Below are positions 1 through 11,262 of a stretch of DNA of 41,937 nt, in pieces. Source of the DNA: Gnetum montanum (lineage: Eukaryota > Streptophyta > Gnetopsida > Gnetales > Gnetaceae); NCBI GenBank assembly GCA_015680685.1, contig MNCI01002209.1, positions 87,446-129,382 of the forward strand, read 5' to 3'. How positions within the stretch are numbered: position 1 is the first letter of the stretch; every line of letters starts with the position of its first letter. The notes below the pieces were generated by a model, which worked only from the letters and a program-made list of their open reading frames with translations, was not told the DNA's origin and searched no databases. A program made the position numbers and the translations under genes.

Positions 1-502
1 AGTGCATGGAATAGGCTAATTAGGATTTTATTTACTGTTATTTATTATATGTTATTTACTACTTTCTCTCTCAACCCTTCTCTCCTAGTTAAGTGCTTCA
101 ATACGACCACTTTGAGCACGTGTGTTATGCATGGTGATCCCAGCAATGACTAGCGTTTGGTAGCCACGGTTGTATCGGTTCAGGGTGTGTACGAAAAGTG
201 GGAACGGATGCTGATGCTAGGTAATTTAGACTTAGTTCATTAGTTAGAGTTAGTAATTAGTTTCTCAACCCTTCACCTTGTTAGCATAGGAGAAAAAAAC
301 ATAAAAAGATAAAAAAATCATATACCTCGGACTTACTTAACCATACACCGTGACAACTACAAGTAAGTCTGGGAAGACAATGAATGATTAACCTTAAGTG
401 TTCCATGGGTGTGTAGGCACTTAGTTTGCGAAGTTCGACCGGATCGCGCTTGCTACGCTCGTATTCATATGGTTGAGTGTAGGGGTATCTCGCCACTCAT
501 CA
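1..502 (+). mobile_element. Type-A LTR, right part only (cut by window edge)
   Basis: This is the R/U5 side of a plus-oriented type-A LTR. It aligns along its whole length with the reverse complement of the solo LTR at 12802-13578, including the block around 'TAGTTAAGTGCTTCAATACG', and ends in the family terminus ...CGCCACTCATCA. No TGGCGCC-like primer-binding site follows, so this is the 3' LTR of an element lying to the left, or a solo LTR. The next five bases, CTTAC, would be one copy of its target duplication, which cannot be tested because the other end is outside the window. Confidence 0.88.
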
Positions 503-806
503 CTTACTAAGTTTTTAGAAAGCTAAGTAGGAAATTGTTAGTCTTCTTAGTCCCATTAAACATAGAGTCTATTTCTACTACCTTTGTTTTTTGAAGACTT
601 TTTTCTATTGAAATCAACCTTATGAATCATAAAAAAGAATTGGTATTACAAGTAGGAGGAAAGACTTATATTCAACCTATTATATATTACAATCTTCCTA
701 ATTTGTACAGTATTTGCTAACGTGAAGGATATTTGTTTAATGCTTATCTTTTCTACTCAGGAAAAAATATTTTTAAGAAAAGAAAAAATGTGTTAAAGTT
801 AAAGAT
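503..806. other. Unassigned AT-rich spacer
   Basis: This stretch lies between the type-A LTR and the first weak coding remnant. It has no LTR, PBS, or recognisable reading frame. It may belong to the LINE found further right (5' UTR), but no motif supports that. Confidence 0.4.
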
Positions 807-1157
807 ATGACAAATCAAGTTAATGTCAATGATAAAACTTTAGAGAAGATAGAAGTTCCTATGCATATTTTTACTACTACAAGAGACAATATTAAACAAC
901 ATAGATAGATAACTTGTAAAGAAAATTTTTCCTTGTCTAAAAAGCATGCTATTAGCTCAAAGACTAAAACCAATGTCAATAAAGGGGCTATTATCAATGG
1001 TGAAGAGTCTTGATGTAAGATTGATAACGAGCAACAAGGTGAAGATCTTCTATTTGTATCACTTTGTTGCTTTGATACAAATCTTAGTATTCTACCACAA
1101 CTATCTATCTTGAATCCTTTTATTTTTTTAAGTTCAAACATGAATGTAGAAAATTAA
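807..1157 (+). pseudogene. Degenerate coding-like fragment, unknown
   Basis: From an ATG at 807 the plus strand reads about 116 codons with only two internal stops, ending TAA near 1157. The N-terminal part is rich in Asn, Lys and Glu. No domain is recognised. It lies upstream of, and in the same direction as, the LINE ORF1 remnant, so it could be the N-terminal part of that ORF separated from it by SINE insertions. That is inference from position only. Chance cannot be excluded in such AT-rich DNA. Confidence 0.25.
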
Positions 1158-1395
1158 TAGAAACTTTTCTAAGATTAGGACCTTTCTTCCTTCTAATAAT
1201 TAATTTTCTTCAGTTATTTTTAAATGTATTTATTATAAAGTTGTTCTCCTAAGTAGATAGTTCTAGAATTGGAAAGTTTTTTCTTTCCTTATTTTTTGTT
1301 TACTCATTGTTCATCTTCGTGATGTACTTTAAATTATTTTTCTCATTATTAAAGTATTGTTTTGAAGTTTGACACCCCCAACAAATATTTCTAAA
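1158..1395. other. Unassigned T-rich spacer
   Basis: A T-rich stretch between the coding-like remnant and the SINE. No motif, repeat or open frame is recognised. Confidence 0.4.
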
Positions 1396-1562
1396 ATAAT
1401 GAAGTGTTAGCCTAGTGGTAAGACACTTGATTTGGAGGCTCCAAGTCATGGATTTGATTTTTGTGGGTAAAGTTGAGTTATATAAAGTTCTAATGGGACT
1501 ATATATCTTGGGGTGTACCTATGTTTCACTTATTATAGGTTTCAACACCCTCACAACTATTT
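1396..1562 (+). mobile_element. tRNA-derived SINE, copy 1
   Basis: The segment begins with a tRNA-like pol III promoter. Box A TTAGCCTAGTGGTAAG lies at 1407-1422 and box B-like GGATTTGATTT at 1450-1460. The 43-base spacing between box starts is typical of tRNA heads. The tail (ATATATCTTGGGGTGTACCT and onward) recurs in the copy at 29038-29205, which has the same box spacing. The tRNA cloverleaf is not intact, so this is a SINE and not a tRNA gene. The ends are approximate and no target duplication was identified. The SINE lies within or just upstream of the LINE remnant. Confidence 0.7.
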
Positions 1563-1579
1563 TAAAATAGCTAATGAGA

Positions 1580-1735
1580 GGTGGGTCAAGTAGATAGCTC
1601 ATTATTTTCTTAAGCAAGAGGTTGTCAATTTAATTCACAATTGAGACATCATTATGTTCTCATAATATATTATGTTGGCTATATGTTTTATGGTGTACCT
1701 ATAATTAAATTGTTTTAGGTTTTGATACTCCAAAC
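1580..1735 (+). mobile_element. Second SINE-like unit, divergent
   Basis: This unit resembles a tRNA-type head (GCTCATTATTTTCTTAAGCA, then GTTGTCAATTTAATTC as a weak box B). It is followed by a tail, GGTGTACCTATAATTAAATTG, related to the tail of the preceding SINE. A partial copy of the same tail (GGTACCTATAGTTAAATTG) lies just upstream of the other SINE, near 29010. The two repeats are therefore adjacent at both sites. Assignment as a separate SINE is tentative. Confidence 0.4.
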
Positions 1736-1919
1736 TAGATGTTGAAACCATAACTAGATTGGAGGTAAGAGGGTTGTTACAATCTAAAACATTTATTTTG
1801 ACAATTTTTACACCTAAGACATATAATCGAATTAGAACCTTATAATGAAATATTTCCCACCATAATCAAATCCATAACTTTACGATACATATTTCTACAA
1901 TTAATTAGATTTGTTCATC

Positions 1920-2460
1920 CAAATAAGGAATTTACACCAATTATTCAGGAAATTCTTAAATGCTATGAAATTAATGTTTTGCATGCTCACTATTTTTTTG
2001 AATCTTTTTTTCTTATTGAATTGGAGAATTCGAAAATGGTTAAGAAATATTGGTTCCTAAATTTTTTATGAATCAGTGTAATAGTTTTATGGCTTGGAAT
2101 TGAAAAGTGGATTTTGATTCATATTCTTCTATTTATTCTAAAGTTTCTTATTGGATTAAATTAGAAAATCCTCCTCTTATTTTTTAAAGTTTTGAAAGCA
2201 AAATTATTGGTAGCATTGGCATAATAATGAAAACTGAGTTAAAAACATTACTAGATGGTGTGCAACACACATGTTATTTTGTAGAGATTGATTTATGGTA
2301 GACGAAGATGGAATTAAAACTCAAGGCTAGGAATTAGTGTTTTTCCCAAAAAATTACATATTATAATTTGCAAAGATGTTGTAACTATTATTATTAGGAG
2401 GGCCATGTTGCTGGAATCTATCCTATTCATAATAAAAAAGTTGTTCATGAGGAAAAAAAA
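1920..2460 (+). pseudogene. LINE ORF1 (gag-like) remnant
   Basis: The plus strand encodes a frame with many stops that resembles the ORF1 of plant L1-type LINEs. A stretch around 2205-2310 reads GSIGIIMKTELKTLLDGVQ, then HTCYFVEIDL, recalling the DUF4283 pattern in which 'R.CVE.DL' follows a conserved hydrophobic segment. Further on, EGHVAGIYPIHNKK (around 2395-2440) recalls the GH...C end of a zinc knuckle, with the cysteines lost. ORF1 binds LINE RNA in the cytoplasm; this copy cannot be functional. It lies upstream of the endonuclease in the expected order. Confidence 0.5.
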
Positions 2461-2679
2461 TAACAATTTTCAAAAAAGTTAAATAATGGAAGTTTTTAGG
2501 AGGCACAGATGAAAGTTTTTTCAATCAATTCTTAAATTTTTACTAATCCTGTTAATTCTAATGATTCCACTAAACTCTTGATATCTAAAGAGAATTCCTC
2601 TTGAGAAAAAAAAAAAAGAAAGAAATTTTTAGGAAGGACTAGCAATAAAAATACTAATGCAAACGGATTTCACTTAGTG

Positions 2680-3440
2680 CAACATAAAAAGAAGAGGTTT
2701 GCAAATACTTTTTTTCAATTAAAAATATCCAAAAATCAAGGTAAAGATTATGAGTATCTTTTAAAACTTCATTTATCTCTAGAATTTCTTTTTTTATAAG
2801 AAATTAAGATTTTAGTTCATGATATTAGTTTTATTAGTAAAAATATTTTAAAAAATTGCATTGTTTTTTCTATTACTCATGAAGTTAATAAAGGAGGTGT
2901 TGCTATTCTTGTTAATAAAAATTAAATTTAAAAAGTTTTGAATTTTGGTTTTGATAACATTAAAAGAGATATTTGGATTATTTGTCATAGTGAAAAAGAT
3001 GACTTTGAACTCTATAATGTTTATGCTCTTAATAATTTGAAAGATTGATTAGAGGTTTGGAAATATCTTTTATCTCTACCTAAAGTTTGTTAGATTATTA
3101 AAGGAAATATTAACATGGTTGAAAGTGATTTAGATAAACTTGGTGGTCTTCCTCCTAATATGTCTTCTCAAGAAAAAGAAGATTGCTGCAATTTTAAAGA
3201 AAAATATTTTCTTTCTAATGTTAGCTCTTTATTTCCATCTCATTCAAATGAGAAGCATTATATTTAGTATAATTATCAACAAGAAAATGATAGTTTATTG
3301 TTGACTTGATAGAATTTACATCTCTAATGTTTACTTTTGGAAGCCTATAAAAAAAGTAGAAGTGCATATAGATGTTACTTTGTCAAATCAGTTTGTTATT
3401 GTTATTTTTCTCTCTGGTATTAATTCTTCATCCTTTTGAA
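2680..3440 (+). pseudogene. LINE ORF2 endonuclease domain remnant
   Basis: This is a decayed apurinic-like endonuclease (exonuclease/phosphatase fold) from an L1-type LINE. Visible motifs in order are GGVAILV (2893-2913), NVYALN (3016-3033, family consensus NVYAPN) and GNINMVESDLDKLGG (from 3103, family consensus GGDFN-V). Spacing matches plant LINEs. In active copies this domain nicks target DNA. Here the Asp of the GDFN motif is replaced and in-frame stops occur throughout. It continues into the RT region without a break in orientation. Confidence 0.75.
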
Positions 3441-3699
3441 ATCATGTGCTTTTTCATATGAATATTAATATATTCATAGGACGTAGTAGAAAAAATATTT
3501 TAAAGTATTTATGGAATGTAGAAAAAAAGCCTACTTCTAGATGAAAAAAAGTATTTATGATGATATTGGTTAGATTGACTGGTGGCAACAAACTACTTCT
3601 AGAGTTAGAAATCATGCTAGATGATTTGGAAAGAAATTTACTTAGCATAGGCATTAAGATAAAGAAGATCTTGTAAAATCTATAAAGTAAATAGAAATT

Positions 3700-4190
3700 C
3701 TTTTAGATTAGAATCCCTTTGATTTTGAAACTTAAAAAGCCTTGGTCAAAGATTATTATGCTAAACAATGTTGGAATACTTTTGAACCTACAAGTACTCA
3801 TACTAAAAGTCACATGAGTTCACCAAAAATTGAAGATGAACTTTATAAGAAATTTTTAAAATTTCTAAAAAGAAAGGATCAAGTACCTAAATTGGAATTA
3901 CTTTATATTAATGATTCTATTAGTAAAGATCTTGAGACTATTAATAATTTTTTGACTAAGAATTTTTCTTCTAAAGATTTTAGCAAGGAATCCTTTTAGG
4001 CCTTTAGTACATATATTCCTCATCTTAGTACGGAAGCTCATCAAAGTATTCTTGAAGCAAAAACTACACTGGAAGAAATCAAAGTAGCAACCTTTAGTTT
4101 AGCAGATAGTAAAGCTTCAGGTTTTAATTGTTTTCTTATTAAAGGTTTTAAAAATCATTAGGACATCATTGGTGATAGATGGATTACTTG
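3700..4190 (+). pseudogene. LINE ORF2, linker and start of reverse transcriptase
   Basis: An 85-codon open stretch (from 3742) covers the linker between endonuclease and RT. It is followed in frame by the RT entry motif: LEEIKVATFSLADSKASGFN at about 4072-4131, then CFLIKGFKNH. This matches the LINE pattern 'I..A...L...KAPG.DGF...F.K..W'. The catalytic FADD region and most of the palm are missing. The sequence passes directly from this motif to late ORF2 sequence, showing an internal deletion of several hundred codons. Confidence 0.7.
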
Positions 4191-4199
4191 GAATGAAGC

Positions 4200-4868
4200 C
4201 TCTAGTATCTATGGTTTGAATAGAAAGAGGAAAAAGAATTTTGAAAAATTAATTTCTAATCTAAAGATTTTATTTAAAGTTGACAATAATTTGCATAAGG
4301 CTTTCTAGATATTTTTTCAAAGGATGAAAGACATGTTTTTCCTTTTAATTCAAAATTTTCTTATGAGATAATGACAAAGAATGATTTTATTCATAACAAA
4401 TTCAATAAGACCTAGAAAATGTAATTATCATTAAATTTTTGAATAAGGAAAATAAAACATATTTGGAGAGTTTCTATATTTCTTAAAATTCATATTTTTT
4501 TATGGTGTCTTATTCATCAAGGTCTTCCTATTGGCACTCGTCTTAAACATATGGAAAATGTTTCTCCAAAATGTCCTTTTTTAAGTAGTGGAGACTCATT
4601 TTCTCATGTTTTTTTTGAATGTCCTATTGCACAACATGCTTGGAAATGGACACATAGAATTTGCAAAAACATTTAATCAAGCGTTAAAAAATTCATTCTT
4701 AGTGAACAACTTGCATTGTCTACTTCATTTCTTTGCATTTGGAATTATTTTTGATCACTTTTTCTTTATTATATTTGGAAGCTTTGCTATGCAGTTATTT
4801 TCTAATAGCAAGAGTATAACTATGAACTTTCTTTAGGTGTCAAATACTAGATTTTTAAAGATGTTGCT
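4200..4868 (+). pseudogene. LINE ORF2 C-terminal zf-RVT region, interrupted by element E
   Basis: The C-terminal zinc-binding domain typical of plant LINE ORF2 (zf-RVT) is readable at about 4498-4670. It has LWCLIHQGLPIGTRLKHM, then CPFL..GDSFSHVFFECPIAQHAW, including the conserved C...H.FFECP core. The frame continues to 4868, where the type-B LTR of element E begins. On the far side of E (28525 on), the frame can be carried on for about 20 codons if one target-duplication copy is removed. This supports E having inserted into this LINE. Confidence 0.75.
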
Positions 4869-5813
4869 TGATGAGTGGTGAGATACCCCTACACCCAACC
4901 ATACGAATGACAAAGCTTTCATGTGCGATCTGGTCATATTATGTGGACTTAATAGTTTCTAGTGCACTAGTCTTCTAGGAAGTGAACCTTGCCTTAAGGT
5001 TGTTTGTTGTCTTCCCAATTACACTTGTGACGTTCACTGGTATGGTTAAGTGTAATTGAGGCATCTAATTTTTATCATTTTTTATGTTATGGTTTTAGTG
5101 TTTAAAGGGACATAAAAGTAATTGGATTAACTAATTTAATTTAACTAATTAACTAGTATCTAACTAGTCCTAACATAAACATCTGGTCCCACTTCCCACA
5201 CATGTCTTGGACCTACGTATCCATTGCTAGGTTACCAAGTGCTATGCTACTGGGCATACCAAGTAATAACGCTGCTAGGATTAGTAAGAAAATACTTGTT
5301 ATCCTCAAAGTGGTCATACTTATGTGTTTAATTTGTCTAGCTTATCTTATTTAACTACTTCATTAGCTTAATTACTAGAAAATATTTAATAAATAATTAA
5401 AAACATTTAATAAATAATTGAAAACATTAAATGCATAAATAAAATATTTTATCTATTTAGAATGTTGCAAGGTTTATCAGAAAGCTCATCTTTATTGCCA
5501 CACACACTATTATGCTCAAGTACAATAATGCTCGAATAAAGATCTGTACACAATGAATCCTGCTGCAGGCACTCAAGGAAAATATTCTAACTCTCAAATG
5601 AGCAAACTGGAAGAGCTTTGCTACTATTGAAATCTTGATGCCATAAATGTGGCTGGTAGGCACATACTTATAGCCAAGAAGTGGACACTGCATCAACGGG
5701 GCCTTGTCCATGCATGATACAATGCGTTGACGAGGCCTTGTCTACGAGGCCCAATCAATGAGGCTACATCAACAAGGCCTCATTGACACAACTGATAAAA
5801 CTACGACTCATCA
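4869..5813 (-). repeat. Element E 3' LTR (type B)
   Basis: A 945-bp LTR that starts, read on plus, TGATGAGTGGTGAGATACCC and ends ACTCATCA, so the ends are TG...CA with inverted TGATG/CATCA. It aligns with 27646-28524. The U3 part (about 5690-5813 on plus) carries repeated AGGCCT-centred imperfect palindromes. The PPT lies immediately beyond 5813. It is 66 bp longer than the 5' LTR, mainly in the U3 repeats. Confidence 0.9.
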
Positions 5814-5826
5814 TACCCCCATGACT
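5814..5826 (-). other. Polypurine tract of element E
   Basis: On the minus strand the bases abutting the 3' LTR read AGTCATGGGGGTA, then the LTR start TGATGAG. The same AGTCATGGGGGTA precedes the 3' LTRs of D (24606-24618) and, with TAGTCATGGGGGTA, of C (up to 38201). In the family, this RNase H-resistant purine run primes plus-strand DNA synthesis. Confidence 0.85.
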
Positions 5827-5842
5827 AAATGAAAACTCATCC

Positions 5843-8800
5843 TCAAGTTCTTTTACAAAATTGGGAGGGTATGGGATTATTGGCTGACCTTTCACAAATA
5901 AAACAAACTGACTTGAAAAAAAATGGAGTACCTAAGGGTACGGATTGGCACATTACGAAAATGATGGTGTTCACCATGACATGACTCTTCAAATTTGGAT
6001 AACACGTTCCTTGATGGTATGAATTTTGTTGAAGAAGATCAAATAGTCCAAGGTAATGGTGGCTCTTGAGGTTCTGAGGGACCTTCACCGACTTCACGCA
6101 TGTGCGATGGTCGAGGCGGCTGCAGCTATCCTATTGTTGCTATGACTTCTAGTGGGAGGCAGAAAGCATCTAGAAGTGCTTTCATTTTATCCTTCTTAAT
6201 TCTAGGATTGTGCATCATTCATGTAGCTTTGCTAATGTGGGTCAAAATGAGCACATCCTAGGGATATGGAATTGTTGGAAATAGCTCCTTTGCATTGAGA
6301 AACTAGGCAATGAATTATTTGTGTTTAATGTCAAATGCTTTGACTATATCCTTTAGCTCCTGGTAATCATTCATCCTTTTGGCTAGGTTCTTAGCAATTG
6401 ATCATTGGTTTGTGAATCATGCTATGAGAACTTTGAGTTCAACATTTGCAGTCTCAAGCTTCTACTTGGTGTCTTTATGGTGCTTGAACTTTGCCTTGTA
6501 TAGCAAATACAAGCTAGCCACTTATTTCTCTAACTCTAACTATAGTTGTATGATAGTTAGCATAGCCAGGTTCGCATATCGGAGATTGGCCAGTTCCATG
6601 TATTCTATCATTTCTTCTATCTACAACTCCTTTAGGTGGATCTCTACTTTGTTGTAGGCATCAATCCCATCAATGATGGGCTGCCAAACTTCTCTTCCTT
6701 ATTGGAGTTGTTGGAGAGCTTCATTTATTTTTGCCTTCGCCATTTGGATGTGCTTTTCATTTACTTTCTTCTGTAGGCCAACCTAGTCTCTATAGCGATT
6801 TTTTACTCTTTCAAACTTCAAGGCTTCATTTTTTTAGGCAACGATCTTGATACTAGATTTCTTGCGCAATGCACAAACTTCCTCCATTAATAGATTTTGA
6901 TTTTCTGTGGCCAATATCTTTAACTTGGTGTTCACCTTAGCAAGATACTCTTGTTATTGATGAATAAATTCTTGCATTTGTTCCTTTTGAGCATCAACAT
7001 TGTGCAGACGATGATTATATGCGGTTAGAGTTTCTTTCTCTTGGTGCATTTTAGCCAAGTCCTTCTGAATTGAATATGTCTTTGCTTCTGCTATGGACTA
7101 GTTGAAGATGGCCATTACTACTTCCTCCTTAGCCTTCCCAAATCATTATTGAAGCTATTAAAAAGCTTCATCTTTGGTTATTATTAGGATAAGGAGTGTA
7201 GAATCAGTAAGGTGGGCACGTAATTTAGCAACCTTCATAGCCATTTCAACTTGCTCCTCCAAGATGATGCATTTGTCCCTTGCTTCCAGTAGCTCCAACT
7301 GGGTTACGGTGATGTTATATAGAAAATCAAAGATATTTGAAATTGGTTACTCAGTTTACACTAGTCAATCTAGCAATTCTTCATGCTAGGCTACATTTAG
7401 TTTTCCGTTGATTGTGCCTGTAGATGTCTGCATATCTCAAAGTGTAGATACATTTGGTACAGACACCACAGGTGCATTGAGTGCTTTGGTGACATAATTA
7501 GCAACTACTTCAACCACCATCTCTTGCCCTTGGTGTTGCATCACCAGGATAGTGGCTCATTCACCATTCTTCAAATGCACCGAAAATGTGGTGGCATTCC
7601 CAGAGATTCTTGGCAATAAATGGTGTTAAGATAATGACATCATCCCCTCTTGAGCATTGGGATCAGACCTTGTAGGCAACTAAGTTCATTAGGCAGAGAA
7701 TATTGATCCACCCCTCTTCATCTAGCTAATTATTTGAGCCACCTCATTAAGGTGACTCATTTCTAGTTGGTACACAGATGGGTTTGCACTACTCATCCCT
7801 GCATGCTGCTCTTGCTCATGCAAGAGTTGCTCTTGGATTTTGTGCAAGCCCTTAATGGCTGTGTAGGCCTTCAACATTGTTTCTTAAGTAGGCCATGGTG
7901 GTGGCAATTGCTCCTCTTCTTGAGTTGTAGTCAGTGTCCTTTACTTCATGATTCTAGACCATGAGGCCAAAGGAGCATGCCTAATTATGTCATTGGCATA
8001 GTGGACAATTCTTGCTCTTTTGCAGAGTTTTTAGATGAGGCATGGAAAGGGCAAGGTTTTCCTTTCACATTCGTTTTCCTTCAAACATTTTTCAATCGCT
8101 AAATAGATGAGTTATGGAAGGTTCATAGGAAATTTCTTGCTTAGAGTGGCATATGCTCGGGTGGAGAAGGTGGTCACCTTATTAGGCCTCACTGTTGGTT
8201 TGAGGTTATAGGTTGCAATTTTGAAATAGATGCGCTTTGTCAGTGTGAGCGTGTTGTACTCCTTATGGTCAACCTTGTAACACCACTGAGTCCACTCCTT
8301 TTTGGCCTGAGGATCACCTTTCATTAATAGCTCTGTCAACTGTGTCCCAATGTTAGGTAAGCCCAGTGCCTGTGTGATAGCCTCAGTTAAGTAGGACACT
8401 TGAATATCCTTGATTTTGACTATGGATCCTAGCCTTCTATTGTTCCATAAGAGATATGTCTCTCCCATGTACCATTCTCCACTGGATGTGATGATTGGCC
8501 ACATGGGAGAGGTTTGTAGTTGTATTTTGACATCTACTGGAGCTTTCTCTAGGAATGGCCCAAAGTTTATTTCTTGAAGAATTGATCATTGAATCTATCA
8601 AGACCTAATGATGTCAAGGCAGACTTGAGTCATAATGACTTCAAGCCTTGGCATGGGTCCAGGTACTTCCCCTCGCTGTGATTGTTATGTGGGCACTTCT
8701 TCTTTTGGAATTTGTTGATTAGATTCCACTTTGGACTCCTCACAAAGAGGTCTTGTTGTATGGGTTTCCTCTAGTAGTTCTTGGGCTTATTCTTGTTGGC

Positions 8801-8876
8801 CCCTTCTAGCTTTGGATTGTTTCTACCTTGGTTGAGAAGGTTCTCCTTCCTACAAGTGCTTAGGTCTTGGTGCCAT
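5843..8876 (-). pseudogene. Element E ORF3 (post-integrase ORF, plant-transposon-protein-like plus coiled coil)
   Basis: The minus-strand frame begins at an ATG at 8876 (MAPRPKHL...) and is interrupted by several stops. The best stretch, 8112-8504, gives 130 codons: SGEWYMGETYLLWNN, later VSYLTEAITQALGLPN, then LTLTKRIYFKIATYNLKPT. It continues in frame as LPFPCLI-KLCKRARI. This parallels ORF3 of element C residue by residue and resembles the domain annotated in plants as 'putative plant transposon protein' (recognition from memory of the pattern, not a search). About 6300-7950 encodes a charged, helix-rich stretch, probably coiled coil. The C-terminal end is uncertain: homology to C ends near 6100, but the frame remains open to 5843. 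Its role is unknown; it occupies the position of the env-like ORF in Athila elements, but no signal peptide or membrane segment was seen. Confidence 0.6.
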
Positions 8877-11028
8877 TTGTAATCACAATAAGATCATGGG
8901 TTAGCAATTGTTGTGTAACATGAAGAAATTGGGATAGCTTTATCTCTTTAGGATAGTTACACTTGGCTAATGACTAATTTAATTAGTCAAATCCTTATTT
9001 TATTTATGTGTTATTATTAATAAATCATCTCAGAGATTGTTGGAAGGGTTAACTCTTGAAAAAAAAATTGATGCTTGTATATTATTAAGGTTGTTAGCCC
9101 TTTGGGGGAGTTAGAAAAATTTTCAAAAAATTTCATCAGAAACCTTAAGGTTTGTGGTCCCCATGATAAAGAGCTTACCTTTGGTAGTTGCAAGATTGAA
9201 GAACAAAGTGATTTGGACAAATGGTTGGAAAGTTAAGGGCCCTGGAACCTCCTACAGAGGAGGTTGAAAGTGAGACATATGATATTGTTCCTAATTCTAT
9301 GCTATTCCTAATGATGATAAAGAGATGGATTAATTAAACTAAATGAATGATGGAAAATAAGATCTAAACTAGCGTAGGATGGAGAACCACACACAATATT
9401 TCAAATCTCCTCCTTTCAACTTAGCCATGGGGGAGATGGTCATCCATGCTAACCATATGATGAGCCGCGATATCATGTACGCGATATTGCATCCTGCCTC
9501 ATCTTCTATAAATAAGAGGTGGCTTCCCTTTCTAAAAAATGGCAAAAACTCCTCATCTATTATGAGGCAAATTACAAAAATTTCTAAGTGTGTAGTTGTA
9601 TATATAGGATTTTTGCATTGCATCAATGAGGCTTCATTGATGGGTCCTCATTGACATGGCTATCAACCAATGTAGATGAACATTGACTTTGGTCAAACTT
9701 GCAAAATACAAAGAGTTTTTGAATGAAATTGGGGTCAAATGAAAGCTCAAGAGGCCAAGAATAGTATGAAAATATGAGAAGAGAATGTTGGAGCTCGTAA
9801 AATTGGAAAAATGGATAAAAAATGATTCAAGGGATGAATGAAATAAAAGGTTAAGGAGCACTAAGTGGAATACATAATGGAATATGCGAAAGATAAGATT
9901 GTAGCAATGTCTAAGGTAAGGCATCCAACTAATTAAACTAAGAGCTATGCAAGTGGGTCCTTCCCATAGTAGGCTCATGCCCTTGTTGCTCTTGCATAAC
10001 CTAAACTAAGGAGTCTGTGGGCCCCATAGTTGATTAATGATCATGAAAAGTTAAGGACCAACAAAAAATAATCTACCCAAGAATTCAAACACATCGAACC
10101 AAGACATAAAGAATAACATAGAACTTGATAGTGAGGTGATTTATGGTAACATGGATGGATGATAGGGAAGGTGGAATGGAATTTTGAATTGAGGTCATAA
10201 GAAGTCCCTTGTGGAATTTGTATTTAAAATGACCTAAGAAGATCCATCCTTAATGTAGACCAAAACTAACCACTTTCAGTGGCTTTGCATCACCACTTTA
10301 AGATTGGTCCATTCACACAAGACATCAAAGTGCTTCCACAAAACAACCACCATTCCATAAAAATAAGAAAAGAGAGAAGTAGGAAGTGAGAGAGGGCCTT
10401 AGTTAGATGGGAACTTTAGGTATGGGTGCATGTCTTTCTAGTCCCATAACCAATGCTTGTAGCCTATTTATTTGCCCAAGGGATGTGCTTTGAATTTTCA
10501 TCATTTTTTTCAATTTTTTGGATGGGAACCACATCATGAAAAGACTTTATTTGACTTCCTATTAGTGGTTGGAATGGAATAGTAAGAAGTTCATGAAAAA
10601 CACTTAAGCAAGTAGAAGATTACTAAGAGTATTGAGTCCCCTTGAAGTCACACCCTTTACAAACTTTTAAATCCTTCCTAATTCCAAAACTACCAAGGTC
10701 ACCAATTGATTAAAAGTTTATTTAATGGAAGGAACCTTAAATTCCCAGAACAAGGAAAATCATAGATTTTATTGGATGGGCAGATGATGTGGTCTTACTA
10801 CCTATTCAATGAAAAATAAACCATGTCATAGTCATTGGACATCAGAATTCAAAAATAGAAACTAGACATTGATAATCACAACATTGAGCACAAACCATCA
10901 TTAGTAAATAGCAACAGTGACACTTTGTCTTGTGGTAATAAAGCAATTTTATTAGCAACAATGAGGAAATATTACACTAAAAAAAACAAAAAAAAAACAA
11001 ATAAAATATACAAGAAAGTGTAAAATAA
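8877..11028 (-). other. Element E post-integrase spacer
   Basis: This is non-coding internal DNA between integrase and ORF3. Read on minus, much of 9640-11028 matches D's spacer (22650-24060). Shared blocks include the motif at 9953-9976 (GAGCCTACTATGGG, then AAGGACCCAC), GGGTGTGACTTCAAGGGG near 10636-10657, and the block GGCTACAAGCATTGGTTATG near 10436-10462. Part of it (about 9370-9640) reads in the opposite orientation and is listed separately. Confidence 0.6.
9370..9640 (+). repeat. Inverted chimeric fragment: gypsy 3' internal end plus LTR U3 piece
   Basis: Plus-strand bases 9379-9450 match the end-of-pol block of D at 22660-22725 (shared core CATGGGGGAGATGG), although host element E runs on minus. 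They are followed by TGATGAGCCGCGATATCATG and a second GCGATATTGC, then TATAAATAAGAGG near 9511-9523. This is the U3 palindrome and TATA layout of a type-A LTR. After about 60 bases it changes to sequence like type-B U3 (ATCAATGAGGCTTCATTGAT). No target duplication was found. Either a truncated inserted copy or an inversion within E would explain it. Confidence 0.5.
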
Positions 11029-11262
11029 TCAAGAAAGGCTCAAAGGTACTAACGATGGTGTAAAATTAGAAGACTTTGAAAATAAAAAGCTTGTAAAAAT
11101 AAAAAACATGAAAAAAAATAAGAAAAAAATTGAGAAGCCATATGGATTGTTAACATGGATGGCCATCTCCCCCACGAATGAGTTGGAAGGAGGAGATTTG
11201 AAAAATGGAACGTGGTTGTCCATCCATTGAGGTGGTAGTTGCACTAGCCTATCTTGGTTCAA
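11029..11262 (-). pseudogene. Element E end of pol / start of spacer
   Basis: A minus-strand open stretch. Its first part (QDRLVQLPPQWMDNHVPFF, then KSPPSNSFVGEM) aligns at DNA level with the end of D's pol at 22620-22720, including the CATGGGGGAGATGGCC-like block. The latter part becomes Phe-rich because it enters the T-rich spacer. It marks the 3' limit of coding homology after integrase. Confidence 0.45.

Noticed and set aside
815-1141. 108-codon minus-strand frame
   Set aside because: It opposes a plus-strand coding-like remnant, has no domain and looks like an antisense shadow.
1404-1470. Functional tRNA gene suggested by box A and box B
   Set aside because: The acceptor and anticodon stems do not pair, and the same sequence with a long non-tRNA tail recurs at 29038; it is a SINE head.
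5457-5711. 84-codon frame on minus
   Set aside because: It lies inside the type-B LTR, which is non-coding in this family.
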